In this document: positions 28,850 to 41,400 of the stretch, one piece after another
Layout of the letters: each line of letters starts with the position of its first letter
How positions within the stretch are numbered: position 1 is the stretch's first letter
Source of the DNA: Sambucus nigra
Lineage: Eukaryota; Streptophyta; Magnoliopsida; Dipsacales; Adoxaceae
Direction: 5' to 3'
Assembly (NCBI GenBank): GCA_949130495.1
Contig: OX422208.1
Span: 690,695,702-690,759,701 of the forward strand
Length of the DNA: 64,000 bases
Notes under the pieces: generated by a model
What the model was told of the DNA's origin: nothing
What the model saw: only the letters and a program-made list of their open reading frames with translations
Database searches by the model: none
Translations under genes and position numbers: made by a program

Positions 28850-29560
28850 TTGGCCCTGATCATAAGTATGCTCTCAACATCTCCATTTAAGTCTTGGAAA
28901 ACACAGTTCTACTATCATCTGTTGACAATGGATCTCCTCTAAATGTTTGTCCACTCAGAACCTTCAATTGCTTAGGATTGAAATTCAGTGATCTCACTCC
29001 TACATTTGTCATTGTGCATGCCTATGATAACACTCAATTAGAAGAAATGAGTTAAATAATACTCACACTAGGGGTTGGACTTATCAATCCTCTGATGGAA
29101 TTAAAAGCCATTGACATACCTTCCTCCTTTAACCTACTCCCTTCCCACACATGGCTCCACATCATTTGAGGAGTATCCTCATCTCTCCATCAAAAACTAA
29201 AGTTCTTTACCAAATGCCAATTCATCACCATTTTCGGTGAGGACGATAGTTCAAACAGTGCCAATACTAGTAATTTTGTGTTGGCGATTCAATATGGGAC
29301 TAATGACATTCTCCTCTCCGATTTTAGAATTGATCCACTCCCCATTTCGGTGGGGTACAACTTCAAAAACCGAGTCTGTCTAGAGCAAATATCTCACGGC
29401 AACGTTAATGTAATTTGAATGTTCAAGAATATGCATTTTATGCCTAGAATGTGGCTAGGGCGATGCCAATAAGGAATACTCAAGCACATATTCCTGAAAG
29501 AAGTCTTTCCCCCATGTGCCTTAGGCCACAAACCTTCACTAGCTGAACTCAAAGAACCTT
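28850..29560 (+). pseudogene. Tat-1 aspartic protease and G-patch-like linker
   Basis: Protease active-site block SSVDNGSPLNVCPLRTF at 28,918-28,968, with DNGS in the place of the usual DSGA/DTGA; D-N-G-S is common in Ogre/Tat proteases. Downstream VHAYDNTQ (near 29,020), LPSHTWLH (near 29,143) and SLHQKLKF (near 29,183) follow the family order. Near 29,430-29,475 the stretch FMPRMWLGRCQ-GIL corresponds to the short glycine-rich 'PGMGLGK-QQG' linker. Several stops interrupt the frame. Confidence 0.85.
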
Positions 29561-30299
29561 GGAAATCATGATTGAAAAGAATCCTAGAGGATGAAAAGAC
29601 TGTCTCAGGGACTCATTCAATGGAAGATTTATGAAGGAAGGTAAAGACTACCCCTTCTATAAATTCTCTAACCCGTGGTATGACCATGCTGATAAGAACA
29701 TGAAAGTGGGGTTAAAAATCTTCTTTCTAGACAATAACCCTTGAGACAAAGACTAGAAACATGAACTACAACCACTTATCGAGAAAACCATGGTAATTAT
29801 TGAAAACTTCGAGGGTAGTTACTCTAAAGAATCATTTGACCCGTAGACACTGGGATGACCATTCGAATCATAACTATTGACATGCCTTTCCTAAACTGGC
29901 ATTCCATCCCAGTCCAACCTACTCAAGCTCAGCCAAACTTTTACATTTATCCTATTCAAATCATTGCACCTGTCTCTATTACTCCTTTTCCTGATGCAAA
30001 TGTAATTGAGACCTCTTTTGATGAGGTTCTCAATGATTTCCCTCAAAATTAATTCAATGAATATTTTGCGTATCTTGTTGTGCTTTACATTAATTGCATT
30101 GATTTTATTTAAACTCTTGATGATGATGATTTTATAAATAACTAATTCTTAGCTTATCTCAACAAGTAAAAAAATAATGTAATCGCGTTCAAACTAATGA
30201 TGATGAGACTATTGTTAGTAACCTTTGTTCTAGTATCCATCAACGGGAGATTAGGATATGGTCCACCCTTAACAAGCATTAGCGTGCATAATTTCAAGA

Positions 30300-31560
30300 G
30301 CTATTGAATGAATTCATAGACGTCTTCATATGGTCCTATGGTGACATTCCTGACATTGACCCAAAGATAGCCCAGCACAAAATGCTGATGTTATCGAAAT
30401 GCATAATGGTCAAGCAGAAATTGAGAAAACTTATAATAGAATGGCCCCTCAAGGTCAAAGATAAAGTAGTAAAACAACTAAACGTGGGTTTCATTCGTGT
30501 GGTCGAATAACCATCATGGCTTTCCAATATTGTCCCCGTGTCCAAGTTGTGATGAAAAGTATATATGTGCGTTGACTATCGAGATTCGAACAAAGCATCT
30601 CTAAAAGATGATTACCCATTACTAAACAACAACATGACTGTGGAAAATAAATCCATATCGGCCCTCAAATCATTTTTTCTGGATTTCTCAGTTATAATAA
30701 GATTAAGATGTGCCATATCCATTTCAAGAAAACTACCTTCATTACCCCCGACGAACTTTTTACTACACCATTATGACATTCGGACTTAAAAATTCTAGGG
30801 ATACCTACTAAAGGGATGATATAACCATCTTGTACGACCTTATTCACAGAAAATTTGAGGTTTATCTCGACGTAATGAACATAAAGTCTAAGACTCGGGA
30901 AGGTCACATTCCTTCCCTTTAAAAGTTCTTCGAGCGACTGCAATAATACTAGATGTGGCTTAGCCCAAATAAGTGAGTTTTTGGTATCACTAAGGGGAAA
31001 TTCTTATGATTCATGGTCACTGAGAAAGGAATTGAAGCGGACCCCGATAAACTAAAATCCATACACAAAATGCCACCACCACACACAGAGAAGGAAGTCC
31101 TAGGATTCATGGGTAAATTATATTACATTTGTCGGTTCATCAGCCAACTGAACTCTATTTATGAACCCATTTTCAAACTTCTCCGAAAGGATTCAACCAA
31201 AGTCTGGAATAAGACCTCCCCATAAACTATTGACCAAATTAAGTGATACCCTACCCGACCTTTGGTGCTCATGCCTTCGCATCTATTCTTCCCATCCTTC
31301 GGTATTTGACCATCACTAATACCACTGTAGGGGCTTTGTTAGCCCAATACATTAAAAAATCCCTCAAGGAAAGAGACATAAACTACGCCAGTCAAAAACT
31401 GGTCGGGTACGAAGTCAATTACACTTATTTAGAGAAAGTGTGTATCAACCTAGTCTAGGTCACGCAAAAGTTATAGCATTACATGCTTGATTTTCCCATC
31501 AAACTCATATCCCGAATGGATCCCATCAAGTACCTGTTAGAGAGAATCACTCTGTCAAGT
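30300..31560 (+). pseudogene. Tat-1 reverse transcriptase and first RNase H
   Basis: RT N-terminus at 30,304-30,507 (FIDVFIWSYGDIPDIDPKIA, then KQLNVGF), VCVDYRDSNKAS at 30,568-30,600, the palm motif at 30,863-30,874 where YVDD reads YLDV, then GIEADPDKLKSIHKMPPPHT at 31,030 and LGFMGKLYYICRFISQL. RNase H continues 31,243-31,560 with an AQYIKK...INYASQKL block and ISRMDPIKYLLER. Frameshifts fall between 30,640 and 31,010. The catalytic Asp-to-Val change and the stops make it inactive. This enzyme copies element RNA into DNA in living relatives. Confidence 0.92.
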
Positions 31561-32170
31561 CGAATGGCTCGATGGTTGATGTTGTTAGTTGAATTCGATA
31601 TTATGTATATCATGCAAGAAGCCATGAAAGAGAGAGCTATCTCAGACTACCTTATCGATTATCCTGTAGAAGGAATTGATGTTTGGGTCTCTAAATTCCT
31701 AGATGACAACATTCTCTGCACCTATTATGAGGATCTTATATATCATATGTTCTTCAACAAAACTGATAATAAGAAAGGGTACCCTATTGGGATACTCATG
31801 ATCACTCCTGATGACTCCTATACTCCCATTGCCATTAAGATGAACTTCCTATGCACTAACAATATGACTCAGTATGAGGCATGCACTGTAGGCCTAATAA
31901 TCTCCATCTAGAAAAAAATTAATCACCTAAATGTATATAGGGACTTTGCCCTCATTGTCGGATAAATTCTCAAATAATGGAAAGTCGAAGACGAGAACCT
32001 CCTACCCTTCTATACCCACCTAGAAGAGCTTGCCTACCATCTTGAAGATGTTACCTTCCACTAGCTTCCTCTCTCAAAGAACAGACTATCCTATGCCCTT
32101 GCAACCCTGGAATCCATGGTCGATATGCCCTCTAGAATAACAATAGCCCCTTTATAGGTTTACAAATAAG
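31561..32170 (+). pseudogene. Tat-1 second (archaeal-type) RNase H
   Basis: After LMLLVEFDIMYIMQEAMKER (near 31,576) a second RNase H domain follows: PIGILMITPDDSYTPIAIKM at about 31,785 and CTNNMTQYEACTVGL at 31,853-31,897, then YRDFALIVG near 31,937 and SYALATLESMV near 32,092. The family pattern is NMAEYEACI-GL...GDS-L...ADALATLASM. A second RNase H downstream of the first is diagnostic for the Tat lineage. The metal-binding aspartates are partly lost (QYEA keeps the Glu; GDS reads RDF; ADAL reads SYAL). Confidence 0.88.
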
Positions 32171-33062
32171 TTTCATCCACTCACTATTACCACATTGAGT
32201 TCATCACTGAAGAAGATCCTGACATGGACGAATTATAGTACTATGACATTTGGCGTCTCATCAAACATGGTAGGTATCCCCGAGATGGAAATGAAAAAGA
32301 ATGTGAGACGCTTCGTAAACTGGCAATCTGATACATTATCTGGAATAAAGTACTTTTCCAAAGAAACTTTGATCAAACCCGTTTGCATTTCATAACAGGG
32401 GACGATAATGAATGGATGATGCAGAAGATCCACAACGAGGAATACATGACCCACATGAACGGTCACATGCTTTCTAAGAAAATCATTCATCATTGGCACT
32501 ATTGGACTACCATAGTTCAAGACTACACTGCCTATGTTCGAAGATGCCTAAAATACAAATAGCTGGCTAACCTCCAATACTTGCCCCCTAGAAATTGTAC
32601 AACATGACCACTCCCTGGACCTTCTCCACTGGGGCATAGACAACATATGTAAGGTCACTCCTAAAGCTTACAGACGTCATGAGTTTATCCTTGTTGATAC
32701 GACATAAATATTGCATATTTCTGCCCTATATCTTTAGGCATTCTAGCACTTTTACGGTCCTTAATGCCTATATTTATGCTCATTACCAGACAAGCTCGTA
32801 TTTGGATATATATACATGCTTTTCAGGGGTTAATTGTGGTTTTATAGGTATAGGAACGCTAAAAATGAGGATCCGTTTCTTTTCGAAGAAGTTTCGTCAT
32901 TGTACGCTACTTTAAGGGTATTTTAGTCAATTCACATTTCATCTCCAGCTCAAAGGAATTCCACGAATGCGTAGTGTATTGAGTTAGCGTCGCGTGGCCA
33001 CAAATGGCGCATCGTTTGGAGTCCGAATGATGGAGTTATGGCCATTTCCGTTTGCACACCTT

Positions 33063-33075
33063 CCCCCCCCCCCCC
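33063..33075. repeat. Poly(C)13 tract
   Basis: Thirteen consecutive C in the solo LTR, upstream of the GATC cluster. Confidence 0.9.
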
Positions 33076-33169
33076 TTCATGGACCAATAAGACCAAGAAA
33101 AAGAGTGCCGGTCGACCGCGATTCAATTTTTTTCCTTGTGAAGTTGACAGTGGGTTTGGACCTGGTCTA

Positions 33170-33246
33170 TTGATCGATCGATGGTTTTTATCGATCGATC
33201 GATCCTCCTCGATCGATCGATCGACGGTTTTGGTCGATGAATCGAC
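33170..33246. repeat. Cluster of GATC/ATCGAT palindromic repeats in the solo LTR
   Basis: Four runs of tandem gatcgatcgat within 77 bp, separated by short T-rich or C-rich spacers, followed by gtcgatgaatcgacc. Each run is self-complementary. The cluster sits about 70 bp upstream of the tatataaagg element, in the U3 region. Confidence 0.85.
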
Positions 33247-34905
33247 CCTGCCAGATTCTCGGCAATTTCCTTTATTTTCTTTTCTTTTTTTCCTTTAATT
33301 CTTATCCCACTTACTATATAAAGGATTTTTGTGCAAATGTCAGAGATAATTAGTTTTAGGTTAGAATAGCTTAGGGTTTGGGGGGTTTGGGGAGTTCTTC
33401 TTCATTTCTTATTGGTTTGACACCCATTTGGGTTTGTAAGTTGACTATTCGTCTTCCCTCTCCATTAATATAGTTTGTTTTTCCTTATTTTCATGATTTG
33501 TTGTTAATTTACTTTCTTTATAATTAGGTTTACATGCTTTATTTAAGTTCTTTCTTTCCGTGCTTTCTAGTGTAGTTTTATCGCATTTATTTACCGCTTT
33601 TATTTACCGCATTTTTATCATGCTTTCTAGCTAAATTAGTCTAGGTTGTGTCGGATTGAACTCACCTTGGGTTGACATGTTGCTTTCCTTTGGTGATGGA
33701 GTTTACGGGTTTATTTAGAGTGCGTTGTCTGAGTTATTACGCCTAGGAGATTTTACGGGGTATATCATGTATGATCCGTGCTTACGACCTTGCGTGCGTA
33801 ATATCCGGGGTATTTGTTGATGCCAAAATCTTATTAGGCTTTTATGCGAATTTAGGGGTGTGACAACTCTTGATTTATTTAACTGTCGAAACGAGATGCA
33901 TTCTTTCCCTTTTATGCATATTTTCCTTTTTAGTTTATAATTATCTTTTATGCTTTTACTTTAAAAGTACTAAACCAAGTAAATTCTAGCAACTCATCTC
34001 TGTGGATTTTCGATACCCGGACTTTGCCGCTATACTCACCCGTTTAGTTGTCATAAGTTTAGGTTTTTTGTATTGAGGCGGTGAACAGAAAACAACGACC
34101 GACGTCTTGATGCGCGCCGCTTTTCACCCTCGATCAGTAGTCGCCATTGACTACATCACAAATTGGATCGAAGTCGAATCATACGCAATGCTGATTGCCA
34201 TAGAAAGTGGCCAATTATAGAAAAAATAATATCATTTACTATTATGGGTTTCCTCATGAGTTATTATGTAACAATGGACTCCACTTTGAGGACGAGGTCA
34301 TAGAATTATTTGATGAGTATGGAATTTAACGGAACAAGTCTTCTCCTTATCGACCCTAAACCAATGGTACTGTCGATGCTTACAACAAAAGCCTCAAAAC
34401 CATCATCCAGAAGATGACTAAAAGTTTAAGAGATTGTACCCACAAGATCCCTTATGCCCTGTTGGGATACCTCACCTCTATCAGAACACCTAGTGGGGCT
34501 ACCCCCTATTCCCTTGTATTGAACTAGAAGTACTTTCCTTACATTTCATACTAGAGATCAAGGTAAACAAAGAAGATCGGTATTAGTGCCGTTATGACGA
34601 ACTCTCACTCTTGGATGAAATGAGACTTAAGTATCAATACCATATACATGGGTACAATTATCGGATAAAATGATCATTTAATAAGTAAGTCAAGGACCGC
34701 AGTGTCTAAGGAGGAGACCATGCTCTCAAATAAATTGTAGAACCCATCTGGGACCCCAAAGGAAAGTTTAAACAAAATTGGAGCGGCACCTACATCGTGA
34801 AAAAAATCATGGCAAGCAATGCCACTATTCTTAGAGATGTCGATAGAGAAGAAATGGCACGTCCACTCAATCTAGACTCTCTAATGAAATTCTATCCAAA
34901 TCTGA

Positions 34906-35367
34906 ATTATTCGTTCACTATTACTCTTCTCATAGCCCTTTTATTATAAAAAATTTTCAAAACAATTCTTTTCACAATGAAAGTAAATGTATTTTCTAAG
35001 CCCACAGAATTACGTAGGTAGCCCATACGAGACAGATTGGGGATGTCTTTCTTTTTCAATAAAGACTCTTTCTTTCCTACCCTCGAGAATGGTGGTCCAT
35101 CTTATCATATACGTCAATAAAAGGATTATGTATGCCTTAGCGATTGGTATAGATAATTCAAATGCAAAATTCATCAATAGACACAATAAAATATGTCAAA
35201 ATTAGTTTCAATAAAGGAGCACAATCATTACATGAAATATCAGAAGATGGAGTCAAACAAACCACTCGCTGTAAAATTATAAAACCAATTTACAAGCTAA
35301 CCCACCAAATCCTTACAAAATTAACCTGCTTAATAGAAAAATCCTAAAACATGTTGAACATCTACAC
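34906..35367 (+). other. Tat-1 sequence between integrase and LINE insertion
   Basis: No domain. It is the untranslated stretch after pol, with short chance frames only. Confidence 0.45.
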
Positions 35368-38036
35368 TTTTTTTTAAAGAAAAGATTTATTCAAAAGGGA
35401 GAAAAAGAGCCTTTCTTCAGCGACCGAACAAGCTTAAAGACATCGAATATTGAACTCCCTAACAAGCTCAATGTGCATGCTAGATTTACACTTTTGAAAG
35501 GAAAAGCTAAAAAAGAATCTCTAATTCCATTGAGGATATTAGAGATTAAAACTTCTGTCTTCATATCCTGGTCATCATAAACAGCTCTATTGTGACATTT
35601 CCAGATCTCCCAAGTAATAAGAATTGGAGTAATGATTAGAAGAGTAGAGAGAACACAACTTCCTTTTACTTTAATCCACAAGGACATAAGCTCGCCTCTG
35701 ATTGAGATAGAAGAAGTTCTGATACCAATTATACCTTTAAAATGAGCCCAAATTGATGAAGCTATATATCCCTTGAAGAAAAGATGATCAATAGATTCTT
35801 GGACAGGGCTGGCGCAACAATGGCATTTTGAAACAAAAGGAATATTGAGGTTGGCAATTGTATCATCAGTAGGAACAATTTTGTGAAGTAATTTCCACAT
35901 AAAAATGGAAACTTTACTAGGGAGTCTCTTATTCCATATAGATTTGAATGAGAATTGAGGACAACTTTATATCTAACAGTATCCCAAGCTGATTTAAGAG
36001 ATAATGAACCATTGCTATTAGCCATCCATTTGAGATTCTCATCATCAATGGTGAAATCTTTAAAAATTGGAAGAAACTTTTGCATCCTTTTCCATACGTG
36101 GGAAGAATTAAGTTTGCAAGTAGATTCAAGAGGGACACATCTTTTACAGTATTTATTTTTCAGAAAACTGCTCCAGGGTGAGTCTACAGACAGAAATCTC
36201 CACCAAAGTTTGCAAGAAGAAGATGCAATGTAATCCGGAATGAGCTTTAGGCCTAAACCCCCTTCTTCATAAGGAAGACAAATAGAATTCCAATTTTTCC
36301 AATGTCTTTTCATTGAACCTTCACAGGAACCCCAAAAGAAGTTTGAAAAGAGAGATTCCAGAATCTTGATAATTGAAATTGTAGGATCCAGAGCTGTAAA
36401 TAAATGATAAAACATAGATTGAGTGACATGTTTTAAAAGAATAATTTTCCCCCCTGACTCAGCAATTTACATGACCAGCCTTCAAGTCTCTTCTTGATGT
36501 TATCTATGAGTCCATTGAATAAGGAGCTCTTCTTTCTTCCTGCATAAAGAGGCACCCCCAAATAAAGAAGAGGGGGAGATTTGAAAGTGAAATTTGTAGT
36601 GCTTTCAATGATTCTTCTTCGAGATAAAGGGCAAGATTGAGGGATCATGAAAGTGCACTTGGAATTATTCAGCACTTGACCAGAAATAGCTTCATAATCC
36701 TTGAGAAAAATCATGAGTTTCTTCAATGACTTTTTACTGCCAGAGGTGAATATGATATTGTCATCTGCAAAAGAGAGGTTAGAAATAATAGGACTACCCG
36801 AAGGCATAGAAAAGGAATCAATCTTACCATTCTCAAACATATGTTGCAGCCCTCTATTTAGGACTTCAGCAGATAAGATGAAAAGAGATGGAGAGAGAGG
36901 ATCTCCCTGCCTAATCCCACAAGAAGACTTAAATAAGTCATGAGTTGATAAATTTATAAGAATGGAGAACCAACACTTTGAAATTAACCTCCATACCATG
37001 TCTATAAATAATTCATTGAAGCCAAATTTTCTGAGAACTTGAATGAGATATAACCATGAAACTCTGTCATATGCTTTAGACATATCAAGTTTACAAACTA
37101 AATTTGTTCCTCTCAGTTTTTTGTTGAAGTTAGCCATGATTTCCTAGGCAAGAAGGATTTGTTCTGAGATACACCTACCCTTGATGAATCCTGCTTGATT
37201 TGGACTAATAATACAATTCAGGAGCAATCCCAATCTATTGGCAAGAATTTTGGAAATAATTTTATTCGAGGTATTGCAGAGACTGAGAGGTTTATAATCA
37301 TTACAAGTAGAAGGATTGTCTGATTTGGGGATGAGGGTGATTAAAGTGGAAGTCTAACTTTTGGGCAGGCAATTCCCCATGAAAAAGGAGGTGATTGCTT
37401 TAAACAAATATTCTTTAATAATGTCCCAACATTCTTTGTAAAAAAGAGAGTTAAATCCACCAGGTCCTGCCGTGCTAGAGGAATCCGTTTGGAGAATAAC
37501 ATCTCTGATTTCTTGCAAGGTAGGAGGAGAGATAAGAATAGAATTATCACTCTCTGTGATAAGGTTTGGGATGAAATTAAGTAAATATAAGTCACCAGGA
37601 ATGATAGTAGAGGAAGTAAGAATACCTTTAAAATGATCAGAGAACTGATTTTTAATAGATCCTGAATCAGAGATCCAATTCCCATTGTAGTCTTTGATTC
37701 TTGAGATGTTAAGTTTATTCCTCTTCTGATTTACCATAGCATGGAATTTTTTTGAATTTTCATCCCCCTCTTGCAGCCATTTAACCCTTGCCTTTTATTT
37801 CCAAAATTCATCTTCAATGGCCAACTGATGTTGAAGTTTAGCTCTTGCAAGTTTGTATTCAATGTTGACAGCTTCTGAGAAGTTGGAATCAAGCTCAATT
37901 TCTTGTCTAAGCACGTCATCTTCAGCTTCGATGGTGGTTTGGAAGATATTTTTGAAGGTAGATTTGTTCGACAAGGCTAAGGCCTACTTAGTGACCTTTA
38001 ATTTTTGGGAGAAAACTCTAAGGGTGTCCCCACTGT
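35368..38036 (-). mobile_element. L1-type LINE with RT, inserted in Tat-1 (5'-truncated)
   Basis: Minus strand. The poly(A) end is the T8 run at 35,368-35,375. From the 5' side: ARVKWLQEGDENSKKFHA near 37,790-37,740, STAGPGGFNSLFYKECWDII near 37,480-37,420, PNQAGFIKGRCISEQILLA near 37,200-37,145, then a long open RT frame 37,137-36,433 with GIRQGDPLSPSLFILSAEVL and an intact FADD active site (36,760-36,771). After it come the thumb/connection region (36,415-35,762) and the zf-RVT zinc region with CHCC (35,900-35,391). Only a few stops and one frameshift near 35,900 break it, so it is younger than its host element. The endonuclease half is missing. No target duplication was found, and no RNase H module is present. 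Confidence 0.93.
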
Positions 38037-38099
38037 AGTCAGTTTCCCAAATAAAAATCCCCAACTTTATAAAATACTACCCTCAACTACCAGACTAAC

Positions 38100-39203
38100 C
38101 TTCTTCATCATTATTGCCTGCTCACAGAGGTCTTTATGCATGCCACTCCTGATTGATGCACCATGTGAGCTTCAGGCTTTGTCAAAACCACAATACCTTC
38201 CTCTATGGTATCGAAAGCCATAAGACACCTTTGTACGGTCCCTTCCTTCAAAATCTTTGAAACTAGACATTTCCATATCCATCTCAGATAGTCCCCAGAC
38301 ACATACCACACCCCTTCAACAGATTGTGATAGACGGGTAGATGACCGAAAACACTGTCACGAAGGTCCCAATTTCATCCTTAGAGACTCAATGAAGTCCT
38401 TTACCTTGAAGAAGTTGGATATACGAGAAGTCATTATCTACTCCTACTCTATTTGGCGTAGAAACTGCCAAGGAAAATGAAAGAAGGCCTAGCGAAGGCC
38501 AATCAGCCACACATACACGTACTCTCTTAACTGTAAAAATAGGTTGCATATGCCCCCACCATGCCACAAACTAGGGAAGACACTAGGCTCTGTGATTTAC
38601 AAAATAGTTAACCCAATTCTGTACTGAAAGGTCGAAACTTAAGACGGTCATAATAAAGAAGTTAGGGACACCCAATACGGGATATTGAGGAGGGGACACT
38701 AGGAAAAACCTCGCAGAAAGCCATGTGAATAGCATCACAGGGCTCCCTTGCAGAAAATCTGAAAGTTCCTCCTTGCAATCATCAAGACGATTTGAGGTCT
38801 CCGCCAACACTACTAATGTACGATTATAGTTGTGAAATATCCATGCCACTATCATGGACACCTTAGGATTGACCGTTAGGTCACCTACCACCACTAACAG
38901 CCTAACCATCAGGCCCAAGGCAACAACTCTGACAAAATCGACATGAGAGAAGTTTCTATGGAACATCGAGTTCATAATTGTCGAGAGAGCGATATTCCCA
39001 CCATGGACCAATAGTTGAACAACTAAGGTAGATATATGAAGTAACTTAACCAAAGACACATGGGGAGAATGCAACAAGCCGGTCATAGCTGCTGCCACGC
39101 TAAGGCTAATCCCCAACATCACTGAAAACTCCTCATAAGTAGGGCAAGCCTCAACAAAGACAAACACAAAAATGTGATCTTTGGGGTACCATAATTGTAC
39201 CAC
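38100..39203 (-). pseudogene. Tat-1 antisense accessory frame, DUF7745-like
   Basis: The frame 39,203-38,583 starts MVQLWYPKDHIFVFVFVEAC followed by PTYEEFSVMLGI. This is the 'fWDP-Y-CFTF---DL-PT-EEY--LL' opening of the DUF7745-type domain often found in plant Tat/Ogre elements. It continues with a hydrophobic helical region and LAETSNRLDDCKEELSDFLQ near 38,810, then LFTWLSARF near 38,735. A further open piece lies at 38,311-38,111. Orientation is opposite to gag-pol and position is between pol and the 3' LTR, where extra antisense ORFs are known in Tat elements. The function of such proteins is not established. Confidence 0.65.
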
Positions 39204-39839
39204 TGCCTCAAGAAGATTCTAGTATATAGCTCGATTCCGTCATAAGAAAATCCGATGTAGGCTATGGGTGTCATAGACGATATTATGGAGACACATGGAT
39301 GTTAAACCTTTAAGGTAGGAAGAAAATCTTTCAGACAAGGGTAGAGCCATTTAAATAAGAGAATAAAGGCACAAAATAGATTATGTGGATGGTGGGGAGA
39401 AATACACCCCCAAACACCTTTTTTTACCCCAAAACCCCTCACAAAAGACAAAACACCAAGAACCTCATCAATCCACATGCCCTATAAGTACTCCAACTAT
39501 GCAGAAAGTTTAACAAAGGCCAAAGGAGTTATTTGACCTGACCCTTGTGCCGATAGTAGGACAAGGGGTATGTTGACCGACGACCCCCCTGTTGTAGAAA
39601 ATTTCCATTTGTGCTCTTTTTCCCAAAACTAATTTCCAAAAGCTCTTACATTGAAAAAATGTTAATCCTTAAGTTATCTCTTTTTTTATTACTACCCTTT
39701 TATAAAATAAAGATATTTTTCTTTATAACCATTTTCATATTTATCCCTGTCTTTGCAAATAAATGAGAAATCTCAGTAGAAAATTAAGTGCATATCGATT
39801 AAGTAATTAAATCACTAGAAATACCAAAAAGAAATTCAT

Positions 39840-41400
39840 TATTTATATATAATCCCTGTTTGGCATTATTAATTTTTTTTAAGAACAAAAGAAAAAGAAA
39901 AATACAATGGGACACTGCCCGAACCCTCTCTCTCACAACCCATCTACTCAAACCCTCAGCCTCTGCAGTGCATGCACTTCCCCCTATGACTAGAGGTGGA
40001 CCCTCCACTCCCGAAGTTAGATCCTTTATCGTAAGTAGCTGATGAAATCATACAAGTAGTGGTTGAATTCTTCACGTAAGCGAACATAGACTCCGTCCAA
40101 TCCTTGATATCCCGTAGCCAATTGGTCGGCAACCACACAAACTACAAAAGAAGTAGAAAATAAAAAAGTCAAGAAAGTCGGTAAAAAGCAAGGAAATGGA
40201 GTGGGAAGTAAGAAATAAAAGATAAAGAAGAGAAATATACCTCTGGATTGATTGCCTCATCAATAAGGCCCGTCAACCCAGCTACCGAAGCATTAGGATA
40301 ATGGGGAACCCTCAACGTATCCCCACTTCTCAACCATATAAGGATGAGTGACCTGAATAAGCGTAGCCTCCTATGACATTACCAATATACCGCTTCCCGT
40401 GTTATGGTTGGCGCTACCGGTAAACTAGTACCCATTCCCGAAGTAGTGGTAGGTGGGGGAATTTTATCCACATCATATATGAAGTTGTGGTAGCTGGGGC
40501 ATTCCCGTGTTATGGTCGGCGATACCGGTAAACGAAAGCACTGATCGAATGCATCCAAATATGCATAAAGGGATGTCCCTCCCCCAATTGTATAGATCTA
40601 TATTCGCAATAATGGAAAAATATGATAAAAAGTAGAGATGGACAACGTCGTCGCTCATCTCCACCATGAATCCTCCAAGCAAAGGAAAAATAAACATACG
40701 AGATATCTATCTCACCTGTCGCTCGTCAACCGCGTCAATATTCCTCCTCACTATCATCTCACTTAGAACAAAAATGCAGATAAAATCCACCGACACAATT
40801 CTACCCACATCCCCTAAAGCAGCTTCTTGGCCTCAATCTGATGCCCCTCACAATAGAGCCCCATTAACTTTTGGACATCCGTGGGAGTGACGGTCGTATC
40901 CTTGGCCCCAAAATGTAACGTATGATTTGTATACCACCACCTCTCACCAAGTGTGTAAAACACTATGGAAGAGCATAGTGTCTCGTATAGTACACCCTCT
41001 AATGTGCCAAATCTAGTAAATGACATCATCTAGTGCACTGCCATAGGAAGTTTATCCCAAACCTCATTCAAACAAGTCATCCCACAGGAATGGATGCTAC
41101 AAAAAGCTATATAGGTCTACAAGAAACCAAAAACCCTTCATTAGATCAAGAAGAATAAAGAAAAAAGAATTCAAAAAGTCAAAGGTCATAATACTCATAT
41201 AGCCATTAGGGCTCTTCACCCTTGCTAAATGGTGGTGGATAGACTCCAGCAACAAAACCCTTTAATTAGCAACTGAATCAAAGGAGTTGTGGGAATTTTT
41301 ATTGCCCAGTGCAAGTGGCACCATAAATCTCCACTCCAGGCCTGCCCAATCTTTATTGGACAACCACTTATTGTTAATTTTGCCAAAAGTTCCGTCTATT
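39840..41400 (-). pseudogene. Tat-1 antisense accessory frame, plant-mobile-domain-like
   Basis: Frame 41,029-40,814 contains LGERWWYTNHTLHFGAKDTT and VTPTDVQKLMGL. This matches the start of the plant mobile domain (family VERWWDTTHTFHF--GEMT-TPTDF--LTGL). Frame 40,697-40,473 contains a second block, YFSIIANIDLYNWGRDIPLC followed by IFGC-RS, corresponding to the 'YNWGGAALA-LYR-LD' block. Upstream (about 41,390-41,280) is a partial frame with NNKWLSNKDWAGLEWRFMVP. A 31-bp segment (cccgtgttatgg-tggcg-taccggtaaac) is duplicated at 40,398 and 40,504. Many stops; non-functional. Plant mobile domains occur both in transposons and in host MAIN-like genes; the location favours the transposon origin. 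Confidence 0.65.

Larger units (their letters stand above)
32695..34136 (+). mobile_element. Solo LTR (Athila-like) inserted in Tat-1 integrase
   Basis: The integrase frame stops at 32,694 and resumes at 34,137, so the 1,442 bp between is an insertion. It starts TGATACGACATAAATATTGC and ends CTCGATCA, giving TGAT...ATCA termini. It holds a TATA-like tatataaagg at 33,315-33,324 and no coding domain; the far end (ctgtggattttcgatacccgg near 34,001) is of the type seen at the 3' ends of Athila LTRs. Flanks ccttgt / gtagtc do not give a clean 5-bp duplication. With only one LTR and no internal region it is best read as a solo LTR left by recombination. Confidence 0.75.
32200..34905 (+). pseudogene. 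Tat-1 integrase, split by a solo LTR
   Basis: The zinc-binding region lies near 32,440-32,560 (HMNGHMLSKKIIHHWHYW...YVRRCLKYK, second Cys of the CX2C pair lost). The core begins near 32,600 and is interrupted at 32,694. It resumes at 34,137 with AIDYITNWIEVESYA, then CNNGLHFEDEVIEL near 34,269, SSPYRP-TNGTVDAYNKSLKT near 34,339 and TSIRTPSGATPYSLVL. The C-terminal domain near 34,700-34,905 ends in IVKKIMASNATIL and ARPLN, matching Tat integrase tails. Multiple stops. Confidence 0.9.

Noticed and set aside
33038..33298. 86-codon frame with repeated LIDR/SIDR residues
   Set aside because: It is a translation of the GATC palindrome cluster inside an LTR.
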